A program made the position numbers and the translations under genes. DNA of 64,000 nucleotides, taken from positions 62,001-126,000 of the forward strand of contig JBAZSD010000008.1 of the NCBI GenBank assembly GCA_041662605.1, given 5' to 3'. The stretch comes from Desulfomonilaceae bacterium. Its GTDB lineage: Bacteria > Desulfobacterota > Desulfomonilia > Desulfomonilales > Desulfomonilaceae. The notes below the pieces were generated by a model. That model searched no databases. It worked only from the letters and a program-made list of their open reading frames with translations, and was not told the origin of the DNA. Of this stretch, positions 54,910-62,276 are shown piece after piece (within the stretch, counting starts at the first letter, position 1; every line of letters begins with the position of its first letter).

Positions 54910-56370
54910 ATGGGTTTGTTGCCTCGATTTGTGATAGCCGTGTCATGTTGCCTCATACTATTGGCGACGAATTCCGTCATGGCAGGCGAGGATAGAAAAC
55001 CCAAAGGCTCTCCGATAATTATAGAACGCTTCGCAAAACCCAAACCAGATCAACTCCGTTTAAACCTCCAACAGGCGGTCCAGACTACTTTGAGCCGCAA
55101 TCCCCGGGTTGGGCAAGCGCTCTCACGGATCAGACAAAGGGTGTGGCAAGAGCAGGAAGCGTATTCAGATTTTTTCCCGTCCGCTGCGATTGGCTACCAG
55201 GGGACATGGCACAGATACAAAGTTGGAGCCGGCGCCTTTGGGCCGCCTGACCACATGTCCCGCTACAGTGCAGCCGTAGCTCAAGTAAGAATCAACGGGG
55301 AAAGGATACGGCGCTCAAAACCTGACATTGATTACCCTTACAGGATCGACCCATGGAAGCGCTTTTCAGGAACTTTAGCCGTAACTCAGCCTATCTACCA
55401 GGGCGGGCTGACGGTCAGCAACTTTAATACCGCCAAGCTTCAGGTAACCAATTCAGAGTTGCAGTTACAGGTTGATCGGCAAGACCTCATTCTCGAGGTA
55501 TACCAGGCGTATTACCAAATGATGCTTGCAAAACTGTTACTCGAGGTGAACGCTGAGTCCATATCCACACTCGAAAAACTGAAGAGTCTCAATGAAAAGT
55601 TCCTTCGGGCCGGGACGGTTACCAAGACGGACGTGTTATCAACCGAAGGTCAACTCTATTCAGCCTACGTCGAGCGAAGGGGCTTCATGAGAGACATGGC
55701 GGCCGCCAGGGCGAAGCTGAACAACCTACTATCCAACCCTCCTGAAACACCTGTCGAGATAGAGCGGGATTACAAACAAAGATCGAACCCGTACAGGATA
55801 CCTCAGATTTATAATACCGCCATGACCAACCGTGATGAGATTGTCCAGGCTAATGTTCTAATCCGGGAGGAGATCGAGGCGACCAAGGCGGCCAATGCGG
55901 CTTTATTGCCAAAAGTTTCACTGGTCGGCCAGGGGACAAGAACGAACGATGACTGGAACGTTCTCGATCCGGAGGGCAACAACGATTGGACCCTTACAGG
56001 ATTACTCACATGGACTTTCAATATATTCAGGAACAATTCAACTGTTAAGGAAAAAAGAGATGCGGTAAATGAACTGGTCCTCGCGAGACAGAGACTGGTT
56101 CAGGATATTTCCCAGAATGTCAAAATCGCCTATCTGGACATGAAAACCTCCGAAGGCAATATCGATGATTACCGAAGAGCCGTCGCCACTCGAACCGAAA
56201 ACTTCAGGCTCTTTCAAATGCGATACCGACAGGGAGATGTAAGTTTTACCGACGTCCTGATAGCTGAAAGGGAACTAGTCTCCGGCAAGGCGAATTACTA
56301 CATCTCTTCGATCAACTACAGAATCAATCAGGCCATATTGGAGAGAGCGATGGGAATACTCAGGCGCTAG
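54910..56370 (+). CDS. TolC-family outer-membrane channel
   Basis: The 486-residue protein has a signal peptide (about 1-25, ending VMAG). It shows the TolC family repeat: LQQAVQTTLSRNPRVGQALS and EVYQAYYQMMLAKLLLEV in the first half, then AKLNNLLSNPPETPV and IAYLDMKTSEGNIDDYRRAV in the second. It forms the trimeric channel for the HlyD/ABC exporter encoded just upstream, completing a route across both membranes. It lies 217 bases after the second ABC gene. Confidence 0.9.
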   Translation: MGLLPRFVIAVSCCLILLATNSVMAGEDRKPKGSPIIIERFAKPKPDQLRLNLQQAVQTTLSRNPRVGQALSRIRQRVWQEQEAYSDFFPSAAIGYQGTWHRYKVGAGAFGPPDHMSRYSAAVAQVRINGERIRRSKPDIDYPYRIDPWKRFSGTLAVTQPIYQGGLTVSNFNTAKLQVTNSELQLQVDRQDLILEVYQAYYQMMLAKLLLEVNAESISTLEKLKSLNEKFLRAGTVTKTDVLSTEGQLYSAYVERRGFMRDMAAARAKLNNLLSNPPETPVEIERDYKQRSNPYRIPQIYNTAMTNRDEIVQANVLIREEIEATKAANAALLPKVSLVGQGTRTNDDWNVLDPEGNNDWTLTGLLTWTFNIFRNNSTVKEKRDAVNELVLARQRLVQDISQNVKIAYLDMKTSEGNIDDYRRAVATRTENFRLFQMRYRQGDVSFTDVLIAERELVSGKANYYISSINYRINQAILERAMGILRR

Positions 56371-56734
56371 CGCGTAGCAAAGAGCGACGTTTCGATTTTT
56401 TCTTAATTGAGATCTTTGGCCGGCCTACTAATCCTTAGCCGACTCAAAACCATCCTACACTGGGCATAACCCGTGACTACTTGTATAGATACATGACGTG
56501 TTTTGAGTTTGTGTGCGAAAATAGCACACGGACCAATACGATTGACCGACGTTAAGACATTGAATTAACTTCTAACCCATTCATAATACAGAGAGCGGGA
56601 ATTATGTAGTCCGTTATTAGGACACTCACCCCTTTCTTGCCGACCTCTTGTATCTCACCCACCACATTCCATGGCTGTGGCTAACTAACTAACATCACAG
56701 CTTTTATAACAAACTTCATACATTAGCCATGGGT
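56371..56734. other. Intergenic region upstream of the peptide-modification genes
   Basis: No gene is seen. The region has an inverted repeat at 56511-56529 (listed separately) and several A+T-rich tracts. Together with the promoter at 56735 and a leader of about 280 bases it forms a 670-base non-coding control region between the exporter genes and the modification genes. Confidence 0.5.
56511..56529. promoter_or_regulatory. Inverted repeat, possible activator site
   Basis: GTGTGC and GCACAC are perfect inverted arms seven bases apart. The repeat lies about 210-220 bases upstream of the sigma-54-like promoter at 56735, a usual distance for binding sites of sigma-54 activators. No second copy of the repeat was seen. 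Confidence 0.3.
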
Positions 56735-56750
56735 TGGCACACAAAATGCT
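56735..56750 (+). promoter_or_regulatory. Sigma-54-like (-24/-12) promoter upstream of the PqqD gene
   Basis: TGGCACACAAAATGCT has TGGCAC and GC at the required ten-base gap after GG; the -12 element reads ATGC in place of TTGC. It shares TGCTCGGTAG with the promoter at 14678-14693. The start would be near 56761, leaving an RNA leader of about 280 bases before the PqqD gene at 57042. Confidence 0.5.
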
Positions 56751-57041
56751 CGGTAGTTACAAGGGTTAAAATCATCACCCCGCGCGATAGACTGAACCGC
56801 TTTTTGGATCTGCGGAACAGGGGAAGCGACTGCAGTCCTCTCCGATGGCTTTAACGGGCTGTTCGGCGTGGGAATAATTCGTGTCCATGACAAATATAAG
56901 ATAAATCCTGTAGGATCGTCCGTGCCGATTGATATGAACGACAAGAACCTAGCGTGAAGCCAAAGGCTATGCTGAAAATTGCCGAGAATTTGGTCGTTAT
57001 CCGGCCTTGTGAGGACAACATGTCGCAGAAAGGGAGGTCAC

Positions 57042-57338
57042 ATGTCAGTAGCGAATAAACCGGTTGCAAAGCCCCAAATAAGATTCCGTGAGGAATCTGA
57101 CAACTGGGTGATTCTTTTTGATCCGGATACAGGTAATTCAAGAGTCCTGAACCCTATCAGCGCGTTCATATGGAAGCTCCTGGACGGAACGCATAACGTG
57201 AGCGACATCGTTGAGCAGGTAAGAGACTTTTACACTAACGTGCCTCAAGAGGTTGACCAGCAGATAACTGAGTTTATCGAAGTTCTGGCGACAAAAGGGT
57301 TTGTTGAGACAACCTCTGAAGGGACGGCAGCGTCATGA
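57042..57338 (+). CDS. PqqD-family peptide chaperone (ScmD-like)
   Basis: The 98-residue protein has the PqqD fold that binds a leader peptide and presents it to a radical SAM enzyme. Typical text: FREESDNWVILFDPDTGNS, LNPISAFIWKLLDGTHNVSD and VRDFYTNVP. The start at 57042 follows GGGAGGTC; an open frame to 56979 adds residues outside the fold. The stop overlaps the next gene's ATG by 4 bases, so it is made together with the first radical SAM enzyme. The pattern is that of the SynChlorMet (Scm) cassette, where a small PqqD-like protein of this kind occurs. Confidence 0.88.
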   Translation: MSVANKPVAKPQIRFREESDNWVILFDPDTGNSRVLNPISAFIWKLLDGTHNVSDIVEQVRDFYTNVPQEVDQQITEFIEVLATKGFVETTSEGTAAS

Positions 57339-58474
57339 CACTCATGAAAACACCCAGGTCTGTGGACCTGCTCATAACGGGTAAGTGCAATCTTCGTTGT
57401 AAATATTGCAGTTATTTTAGCAGTGGAGCGGAGGTGGAGGAGGACCTGCCCACCGAAGAATGGCTGACGTTTTTCGAGGAATTGAATCGCTCCATGGTCA
57501 TGGATGTGTGTTTTCAGGGTGGCGAGCCTCTCATGAGACCGGATTTGCCGGAACTCATCCAGGGTGTCGTGCGTAACGGTATGAGATTCTCGATTCTGTC
57601 CAACGGCACATTGATCACCGACGAGACCGCGCAGTTTCTTGCATCCACCGGCAGATGCAATTACGTGCAGGTTTCTATTGATGGGTCGGGCGCCGAAACC
57701 CATGATGTGTGTAGAGGCGCGGGAAACTTTGAGCGGGCGGTCAATGGGCTCAAACTTCTGCAGAAACATAAAGTTCCTGCAACCGTGAGGGTTACCATTC
57801 ATCGGGGAAATGTCAGAGACCTGGATAATGTAGCTCGACTGCTGCTTGAGGACTTCGGCCTATCCTCGTTTGGATGTAATTCCGCTTCCCATCTCGGTTT
57901 GTGCCGAAAGAACGCTGAACAGGTCCAGTTGAGCGCGGAAGAACGTTCCCTGGCGATGAAATCTCTCATAGCCCTTTCCCGGAAATACGACGGGCGGATA
58001 TCCGCTACAGCCGGCCCTCTTGCTGAGGCCCGCGCCTGGCGCGAAATGGAGCGTGCTAGAGAGCAGGGATTGGAGGGACTTCCCGGTCGTGGATTCCTCG
58101 TCGGCTGCGGAACCTCGTTTTCCAAAATAGGGGTCCGAGCTGATGGAGTAATGGTTCCATGTGTTCAAATACCGGACATGGCCCTTGGCCGAATCAATAG
58201 CGACGACCTTACGGAAATCTGGCAGAACAATTCCGAGCTAAACCGGTTTAGAAATCGAAGAGAAATTCCCCTCTCTTCGTTTGAATTTTGCGCAGGGTGC
58301 GACTACACGCAATATTGCACCGGAAATTGTCCCGCCACTTCGTACACTCTGGTGCATGATGCCTGGCATCCTAGCCCGGATTCCTGCTTCAGGTCATTCC
58401 TTCAATCAGGGGGAACCTTGCCGCCTGAAGAGGAACTTTCCAGTTCGACCCAAGGAGGCATTTGTCATGAGTGA
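57335..58474 (+). CDS. scmE: Radical SAM/SPASM peptide-modifying enzyme (ScmE-like)
   Basis: The 379-residue enzyme has the radical SAM cluster motif CNLRCKYC (C18, C22, C25) and QGGEP (about 61-65). Its SPASM domain has seven cysteines in the classical spacing: C258 and C276 (with G271 four residues before), then C319, C322, C328, C332 and C351. SPASM domains carry extra 4Fe-4S clusters and act on peptides or proteins. In this position it should modify the core of the precursors at 59.7-60.3 kb, for example by cysteine-to-carbon thioether or carbon-carbon links, but the product is not known. The N-terminal text (SVDLLITGKCNLRCKYCSYF) resembles my memory of ScmE. Confidence 0.9.
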   Translation: MTLMKTPRSVDLLITGKCNLRCKYCSYFSSGAEVEEDLPTEEWLTFFEELNRSMVMDVCFQGGEPLMRPDLPELIQGVVRNGMRFSILSNGTLITDETAQFLASTGRCNYVQVSIDGSGAETHDVCRGAGNFERAVNGLKLLQKHKVPATVRVTIHRGNVRDLDNVARLLLEDFGLSSFGCNSASHLGLCRKNAEQVQLSAEERSLAMKSLIALSRKYDGRISATAGPLAEARAWREMERAREQGLEGLPGRGFLVGCGTSFSKIGVRADGVMVPCVQIPDMALGRINSDDLTEIWQNNSELNRFRNRREIPLSSFEFCAGCDYTQYCTGNCPATSYTLVHDAWHPSPDSCFRSFLQSGGTLPPEEELSSSTQGGICHE

Positions 58475-59600
58475 AACAGATCAAAGCTCACGCCCTTCCT
58501 GGCCCCTCAATACGATCTATTTCTACCTGACAAAAGGCTGCAACCTGCGATGCCGCCATTGCTGGATAACACCGAAGTTTCAGGGGGACGATCAATCTTA
58601 TCCTTCGCTTGCCCCAGACCTGTTCCGGTCTATTCTTGAACAGGCAAAGCCGCTCGGCCTATCGTCACTCAAATTCACAGGGGGGGAGCCACTCATCCAT
58701 CCGCAAATAACAGAATTGCTGGACCACGTTCAGACAGAGAACTTGCCGCTCGCGGTGGAAACAAACGGAGTCGCCTGTACGCCGGAACTCGCCGGAAAAA
58801 TCAGGGCATGCAAGGATCCGTTTGTTTCTGTGAGCCTTGACGGCGCCGACGCGGAAACCCATGAGTGGGTTCGAGGGGTTAAGGGGTGCTTTGAAGCTGC
58901 TTTGGCTGGGATCAAGAACCTCGTGGACGAGGGGTTACCGCCTCAGATCATCATGACGGTGATGCGCCGAAATGTCAGTCAAATGGACTCCATGGCTCGC
59001 CTCGCTGAATCCTTGGGAGCGTCATCGCTGAAATTCAACGTTCTTCAGCCCACCGCCCGCGGGGCGCACATTCATGAGTCTCATGGCGCTCTCAGCATCG
59101 AAGAATTGTTGAAATTGGGCCGGTGGGTAGAGAATGACCTGAGCAAAACCACAAAAATGCGTCTAATGTTTGACCATCCGATGGCTTTCCGTCCTCTGGG
59201 AAAGATTTATAGTTCTCAGGGCGACGGTTGCGGCACGTGCGGTGTGCTGGGTATTCTCGGGGTTCTGGGAGACGGCGCCTATGCCCTGTGTGGCATCGGG
59301 GAAACGGTCCCGGAAATGGTGTTCGGTCACGCGGGGACCGACCGCCTGGAAGATGTCTGGATGGGCAGCCCGGTGTTGACGGAGATCCGTGAGGGAATGC
59401 CCAAGGCCTTAAAGGGCATCTGTGGGCAGTGTCTCATGCGCTCGCGATGCCGGGGGAGCTGTATAGCGCAAAACTACTATTCGAATAAGGATCTTTGGGC
59501 TCCATTCTGGTTCTGCCGCGAGGCTCACTCCAGGGGACTCTTCCCAGTTAGCCGCCTTGCAGAAGACGACCCTGGGGATAGGTCCGCCGCTGTGGCATGA
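58467..59600 (+). CDS. scmF: Radical SAM/SPASM peptide-modifying enzyme (ScmF-like)
   Basis: The 377-residue second enzyme has the motif CNLRCRHC (C25, C29, C32), TGGEP (71-75) and a SPASM region with C255, C258, C275 (glycine at 270), then C319, C322, C328, C332 and C350. The opening WPLNTIYFYLTKGCNLRCRH is distinctive and resembles ScmF as I remember it. The ATG at 58467 has AAGGAGG in front and overlaps the end of the preceding gene by 8 bases; an open frame back to 58281 lies inside that gene and is not used. Its sequence is clearly different from the first enzyme, so the two probably catalyse different steps on the same peptide. Confidence 0.9.
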   Translation: MSETDQSSRPSWPLNTIYFYLTKGCNLRCRHCWITPKFQGDDQSYPSLAPDLFRSILEQAKPLGLSSLKFTGGEPLIHPQITELLDHVQTENLPLAVETNGVACTPELAGKIRACKDPFVSVSLDGADAETHEWVRGVKGCFEAALAGIKNLVDEGLPPQIIMTVMRRNVSQMDSMARLAESLGASSLKFNVLQPTARGAHIHESHGALSIEELLKLGRWVENDLSKTTKMRLMFDHPMAFRPLGKIYSSQGDGCGTCGVLGILGVLGDGAYALCGIGETVPEMVFGHAGTDRLEDVWMGSPVLTEIREGMPKALKGICGQCLMRSRCRGSCIAQNYYSNKDLWAPFWFCREAHSRGLFPVSRLAEDDPGDRSAAVA

Positions 59601-59683
59601 CAGATAATAAGAATAAGTGAGTCAATCAATCGATCCCTCGTTTTCAAGAGGTGTCAAATCCACGGATAGAAAGGATTACAGCT

Positions 59684-59881
59684 ATGGCGGACGAAGAAAA
59701 GAAAAAAGGTGATTACGAAAAACCCGAGTCACACGGGGAAGGTGATGATTTGGAGGGTGTCAGCGGCGGCTGGCAACCTGGAAACTGCGCCAGTGGAGAG
59801 AATGCCCAAGGTTATTGCGGTACCGGATCGGGGGTCACAGCAACCTCATGCACCAGGGGAGAGAGCCCCCATCCGGTGTAA
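59684..59881 (+). CDS. RiPP precursor peptide 1 (GG leader, three-cysteine core)
   Basis: The 65-residue peptide has an acidic and lysine-rich leader (1-29) ending in DLEGVSGG, a double-glycine processing site: L at -7, V at -4 and GG at -2/-1. The core of 36 residues (W30-V65) is small-residue rich with cysteines at 35, 45 and 56. A weak ribosome site (GAAAGG) precedes the ATG. It lies 84 bases after the second radical SAM gene. The core is identical in protein sequence to that of the second copy. It is the likely substrate of the PqqD, radical SAM and C39-exporter proteins encoded upstream. No close family is known to me. Confidence 0.85.
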   Translation: MADEEKKKGDYEKPESHGEGDDLEGVSGGWQPGNCASGENAQGYCGTGSGVTATSCTRGESPHPV

Positions 59882-60138
59882 TGGGCGACACGCAAGAATT
59901 GGAGTTGGCAGGGGCGGCGGCGACAACTTGGGCGTCAAGCGCAGAGACGGCCAATCAGCAGCCAGTTACTGTTTTATTGGATCGGGGGTGTCTAAAATAA
60001 GTCGCTCCCCCAATTTCATGGAATATGTGGGAAAGGCTCAGAAGTTTCACTGAGGCGATTTCACTCCGAGCTTCGATGACAAGATACGGTAGCTCGCTAC
60101 AGAGCTAACCAGGATCCACTCGTAGGAGGATTGGCAAC

Positions 60139-60330
60139 ATGGCGGACAAGAAAAAAGACGATTACGAAAAACCAGAATCACACGGGGAAGGTGACGAGTT
60201 GGAAGGCGTCAGCGGCGGCTGGCAACCTGGAAACTGCGCCAGTGGAGAGAACGCCCAAGGTTATTGCGGCACCGGATCAGGGGTCACAGCAACCTCATGC
60301 ACCAGGGGAGAGAGCCCCCATCCGGTGTAA
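60139..60330 (+). CDS. RiPP precursor peptide 2 (GG leader, three-cysteine core)
   Basis: The 63-residue peptide has a leader of 27 residues ending ELEGVSGG, a perfect double-glycine consensus (E -8, L -7, V -4, GG). The core of 36 residues is identical to that of peptide 1, with cysteines at 33, 43 and 54. A strong AGGAGG at 60124-60129 precedes the ATG, unlike copy 1, so this copy may be the more highly translated. The leaders differ by a two-residue deletion and several substitutions, while the core-coding DNA differs at three third-codon positions only. Confidence 0.85.
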   Translation: MADKKKDDYEKPESHGEGDELEGVSGGWQPGNCASGENAQGYCGTGSGVTATSCTRGESPHPV

Positions 60331-60349
60331 CGGACTACATACAAGAATT

Positions 60350-60396
60350 GGAGTCCGCAGGGAGCTAGGCCTCGCCAAATGCGACAGGCGGACTCC
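60350..60396 (+). terminator. Hairpin after the second precursor gene
   Basis: GGAGTCCGC pairs perfectly with GCGGACTCC (9 bp) across a 29-base loop that holds an inner TCGC/GCGA stem. It starts 20 bases after the second precursor's stop, and CTTATCAATT follows. Copy 1 has no such hairpin. It probably marks the 3' end of the peptide transcript, where RNA stability or termination matters. Confidence 0.5.
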
Positions 60397-60484
60397 TTAT
60401 CAATTGGGGCATGTCAGCTCTGGTGTCCTCTCCCTAATCTCATCAAGCTGCCATGTCCCGAGCGTTGGTCATCCGCAACCGGCC

Positions 60485-61384
60485 TTACCAGAAAAAAAAG
60501 GTCAGTTGAAGCTCCAAAGTCAGAGTGTTCTCCACAACATGAACATCCAGCGACCGAGTTACAATAGAGTCTTTTAGTCCGTCAAAGCCCCCTGCTACAT
60601 TCTGATAGCTGTAGCGCCCATACAGTCCTAGCAAAAGGTTACTCGTGATTGGGGCCATGCCCTGTATCCGGCCCTCGAGCAATACACCGTCCTGGGCGAC
60701 ACAGTGGTATTCCCCGTATTGGTTTTGTCTCACCGAACCGTTTAAAGTTTTGTAGACGAATCGGGATGTCAGAAATTCAAAAGTCGACCGCCAACCTGGG
60801 TACGCCATTTCGGCGCAGAGGCCAACAAAAGGAATTGTTGAAGTGACATCATCATGAGACCCGACACTGGCGTTCATGTCGCTTGTTTCCTCATCGTTAT
60901 ACCACCAGTATTCCCGTCGCCAACCCCCAATTACACCGAAACGATGTCCTGCTGATCTCCAGACATCAAACAGGCCCGCAGCTTCAACGCCGACGTATCC
61001 GGGCCTTGCGTCCGAGTATAAACCGTTTGGCGCTCCGGAAGTTGGCGTCCACCAGGGGCCATATATTATATTTTGCTGTCCATACACGCTCACATCGCCG
61101 ATCATACGGACGGAGAGCCGGTTGATAGGCGCCAATTCAATCGCGCCTGAAAGGATGGGAAACCCAAAGGAGATATCAAGCTGAACAGTGTTGCCGGAAT
61201 ATTGATCGGAGGCGCTGCTCACCACTTGGGAGCCGTACAGGTAGCCAACCCTAAATGATGAGTTGACGGGAATGTTCCATGGAAGAAACTCCGCACGTAC
61301 GGAAGGCGCCATCACAACAAAAATCAAGAGTGATACATGCGCCAATATCCTGATATGCTTCAGAATAGTTACCATTGAATTCAC
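60485..61384 (-). CDS. Outer-membrane beta-barrel protein
   Basis: The 299-residue protein has a signal peptide (to about residue 31, ending VRAE). The rest has alternating hydrophobic residues with many G, Y, W and S, as in small outer-membrane barrels. It ends in LQLTFFFW, a C-terminal aromatic signal for barrel assembly. A motif for a specific enzyme or porin family was not found. It is convergent with the precursor genes, with its stop 154 bases after the second precursor, so it is probably not part of their transcript. Confidence 0.75.
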   Translation of the reverse strand: MNSMVTILKHIRILAHVSLLIFVVMAPSVRAEFLPWNIPVNSSFRVGYLYGSQVVSSASDQYSGNTVQLDISFGFPILSGAIELAPINRLSVRMIGDVSVYGQQNIIYGPWWTPTSGAPNGLYSDARPGYVGVEAAGLFDVWRSAGHRFGVIGGWRREYWWYNDEETSDMNASVGSHDDVTSTIPFVGLCAEMAYPGWRSTFEFLTSRFVYKTLNGSVRQNQYGEYHCVAQDGVLLEGRIQGMAPITSNLLLGLYGRYSYQNVAGGFDGLKDSIVTRSLDVHVVENTLTLELQLTFFFW

Positions 61385-61446
61385 TAATGAATAATTGGTC
61401 GCTGAAATTAATGGGTTGCGACCCCGTATCTAATTAAATTATCTCC

Positions 61447-61977
61447 TCATTCGGCGGCTTGATTGGATGTGTGCAGGCGCACTTCTTCGGCAGAAGTTTT
61501 CTCCAGGACCTGCTGGGCTTTTCTAATTTCCTCTACGCCCCCATGAGCTATTAACAAAAACTTTTCCGCTTTCAGTTCAGTTTCATATTTTATGATGCTG
61601 TCCTTGGGAATTCCCATGCTGAAAAGCCCAGCTCCCAAAGCGCTGAGACCTCCAACAACAACCGCCCCTTCCAGGGCTGCTATAATCCAGCTCACTAGTG
61701 GACCGGCTACGGCGACCGGACCTATACCTGGAACAAAAAAGAACGCCGCCCCAAACAGAAGGCCCCACAAACTACCCCAAAAGGCTCCCAGTTTCCCCCA
61801 GGCTTTCATCCTGTCACCGACTGAATAATAACCAACCACGTGCTCTTCAGTGTGGTAATCTTTACCCACTATGGATAGCTTGCTCATGTCAAACCCTGTT
61901 TTTTGAAGTTCATTTACGGATTGTTCGGCTTCCAGGTGGCTTTTGTAAATTCCCACAACTGAATTTTTTTGTTCCAT
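61447..61977 (-). CDS. Membrane protein with general-stress-protein-17M-type N-terminus
   Basis: The 176-residue protein begins with a GSP17M-like fold (VVGIYKSHLEAEQSVNELQK then TGFDMSKLSIVGKD). A glycine/alanine-rich hydrophobic region of about 60 residues follows (about 70-130, with LGAFWGSLWGLLFGAAFFFV), able to form two to three helices, then a short C-terminal domain (GIPKDSIIKYETELKAEKFL). This layout is known for proteins of unknown function linked with general stress. The start at 61977 follows GGGAGC; six residues further upstream is possible. Confidence 0.75.
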   Translation of the reverse strand: MEQKNSVVGIYKSHLEAEQSVNELQKTGFDMSKLSIVGKDYHTEEHVVGYYSVGDRMKAWGKLGAFWGSLWGLLFGAAFFFVPGIGPVAVAGPLVSWIIAALEGAVVVGGLSALGAGLFSMGIPKDSIIKYETELKAEKFLLIAHGGVEEIRKAQQVLEKTSAEEVRLHTSNQAAE

Positions 61978-62084
61978 GATTAAGCTCCCGCACATAAAAA
62001 TTTTGGTTGATTATCGATCGCAGTGACCCATTAATCTGTTTAGGTGTCTTTACCACATCAAATCAAGAACCATCGAATATTCTA

Positions 62085-62276
62085 TCACGTTTCAGTCACG
62101 ATTATAGCATCTTCAGGGCATTCAGCCACACAGGCCTCACAGCCGTTGCAGGCAGCAGGATTTGACACTTGAACTTCCTCATTCTCGATCTCAAAAACTT
62201 CTTTAGGGCATATTCTAACGCAAAAGTAATGTCTCTTGCATCTATTTTGATCAATTTTAGGTAAGTATATTGTCAA
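62085..62276 (-). CDS. Two-cluster ferredoxin with a His in place of one Cys
   Basis: The 63-residue ferredoxin starts with TTG at 62276, overlapping the stop of the radical SAM gene by 4 bases (TTGA). Cluster 2 is complete: C43, C46, C49, C53 then P. Cluster 1 has C13, then H16 where a cysteine is usual, C19 and C23 then P. So one site may bind a 3Fe-4S or a His-ligated cluster. It is coupled to, and probably donates electrons to, the radical SAM protein encoded just before it. A longer open frame from 62357 overlaps that gene and is not favoured. Confidence 0.8.
   Translation of the reverse strand: MTIYLPKIDQNRCKRHYFCVRICPKEVFEIENEEVQVSNPAACNGCEACVAECPEDAIIVTET

Larger units (their letters stand above)
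59684..60363 (+). repeat. Tandem duplication of the precursor gene
   Basis: The coding stretches 59684-59881 and 60139-60330 are copies, and the similarity continues about 30 bases past each stop (both contain CAAGAATTGGAGT). Upstream regions of the two copies do not match. Between the copies is a 257-base spacer with no gene seen. Confidence 0.85.

Noticed and set aside
56511..56529. Inverted repeat as a terminator of the TolC gene
   Set aside because: It lies 140 bases after the stop with a 6-bp stem and no U tract; an operator is a better guess.
59709..60053. Second long open frame through precursor 1 (and the similar one at 60131-60577 through precursor 2)
   Set aside because: These frames are shifted by one base relative to the precursors. 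Their mutual similarity is a by-product of the duplication, and the silent third-position changes of the precursor frame alter residues in them.
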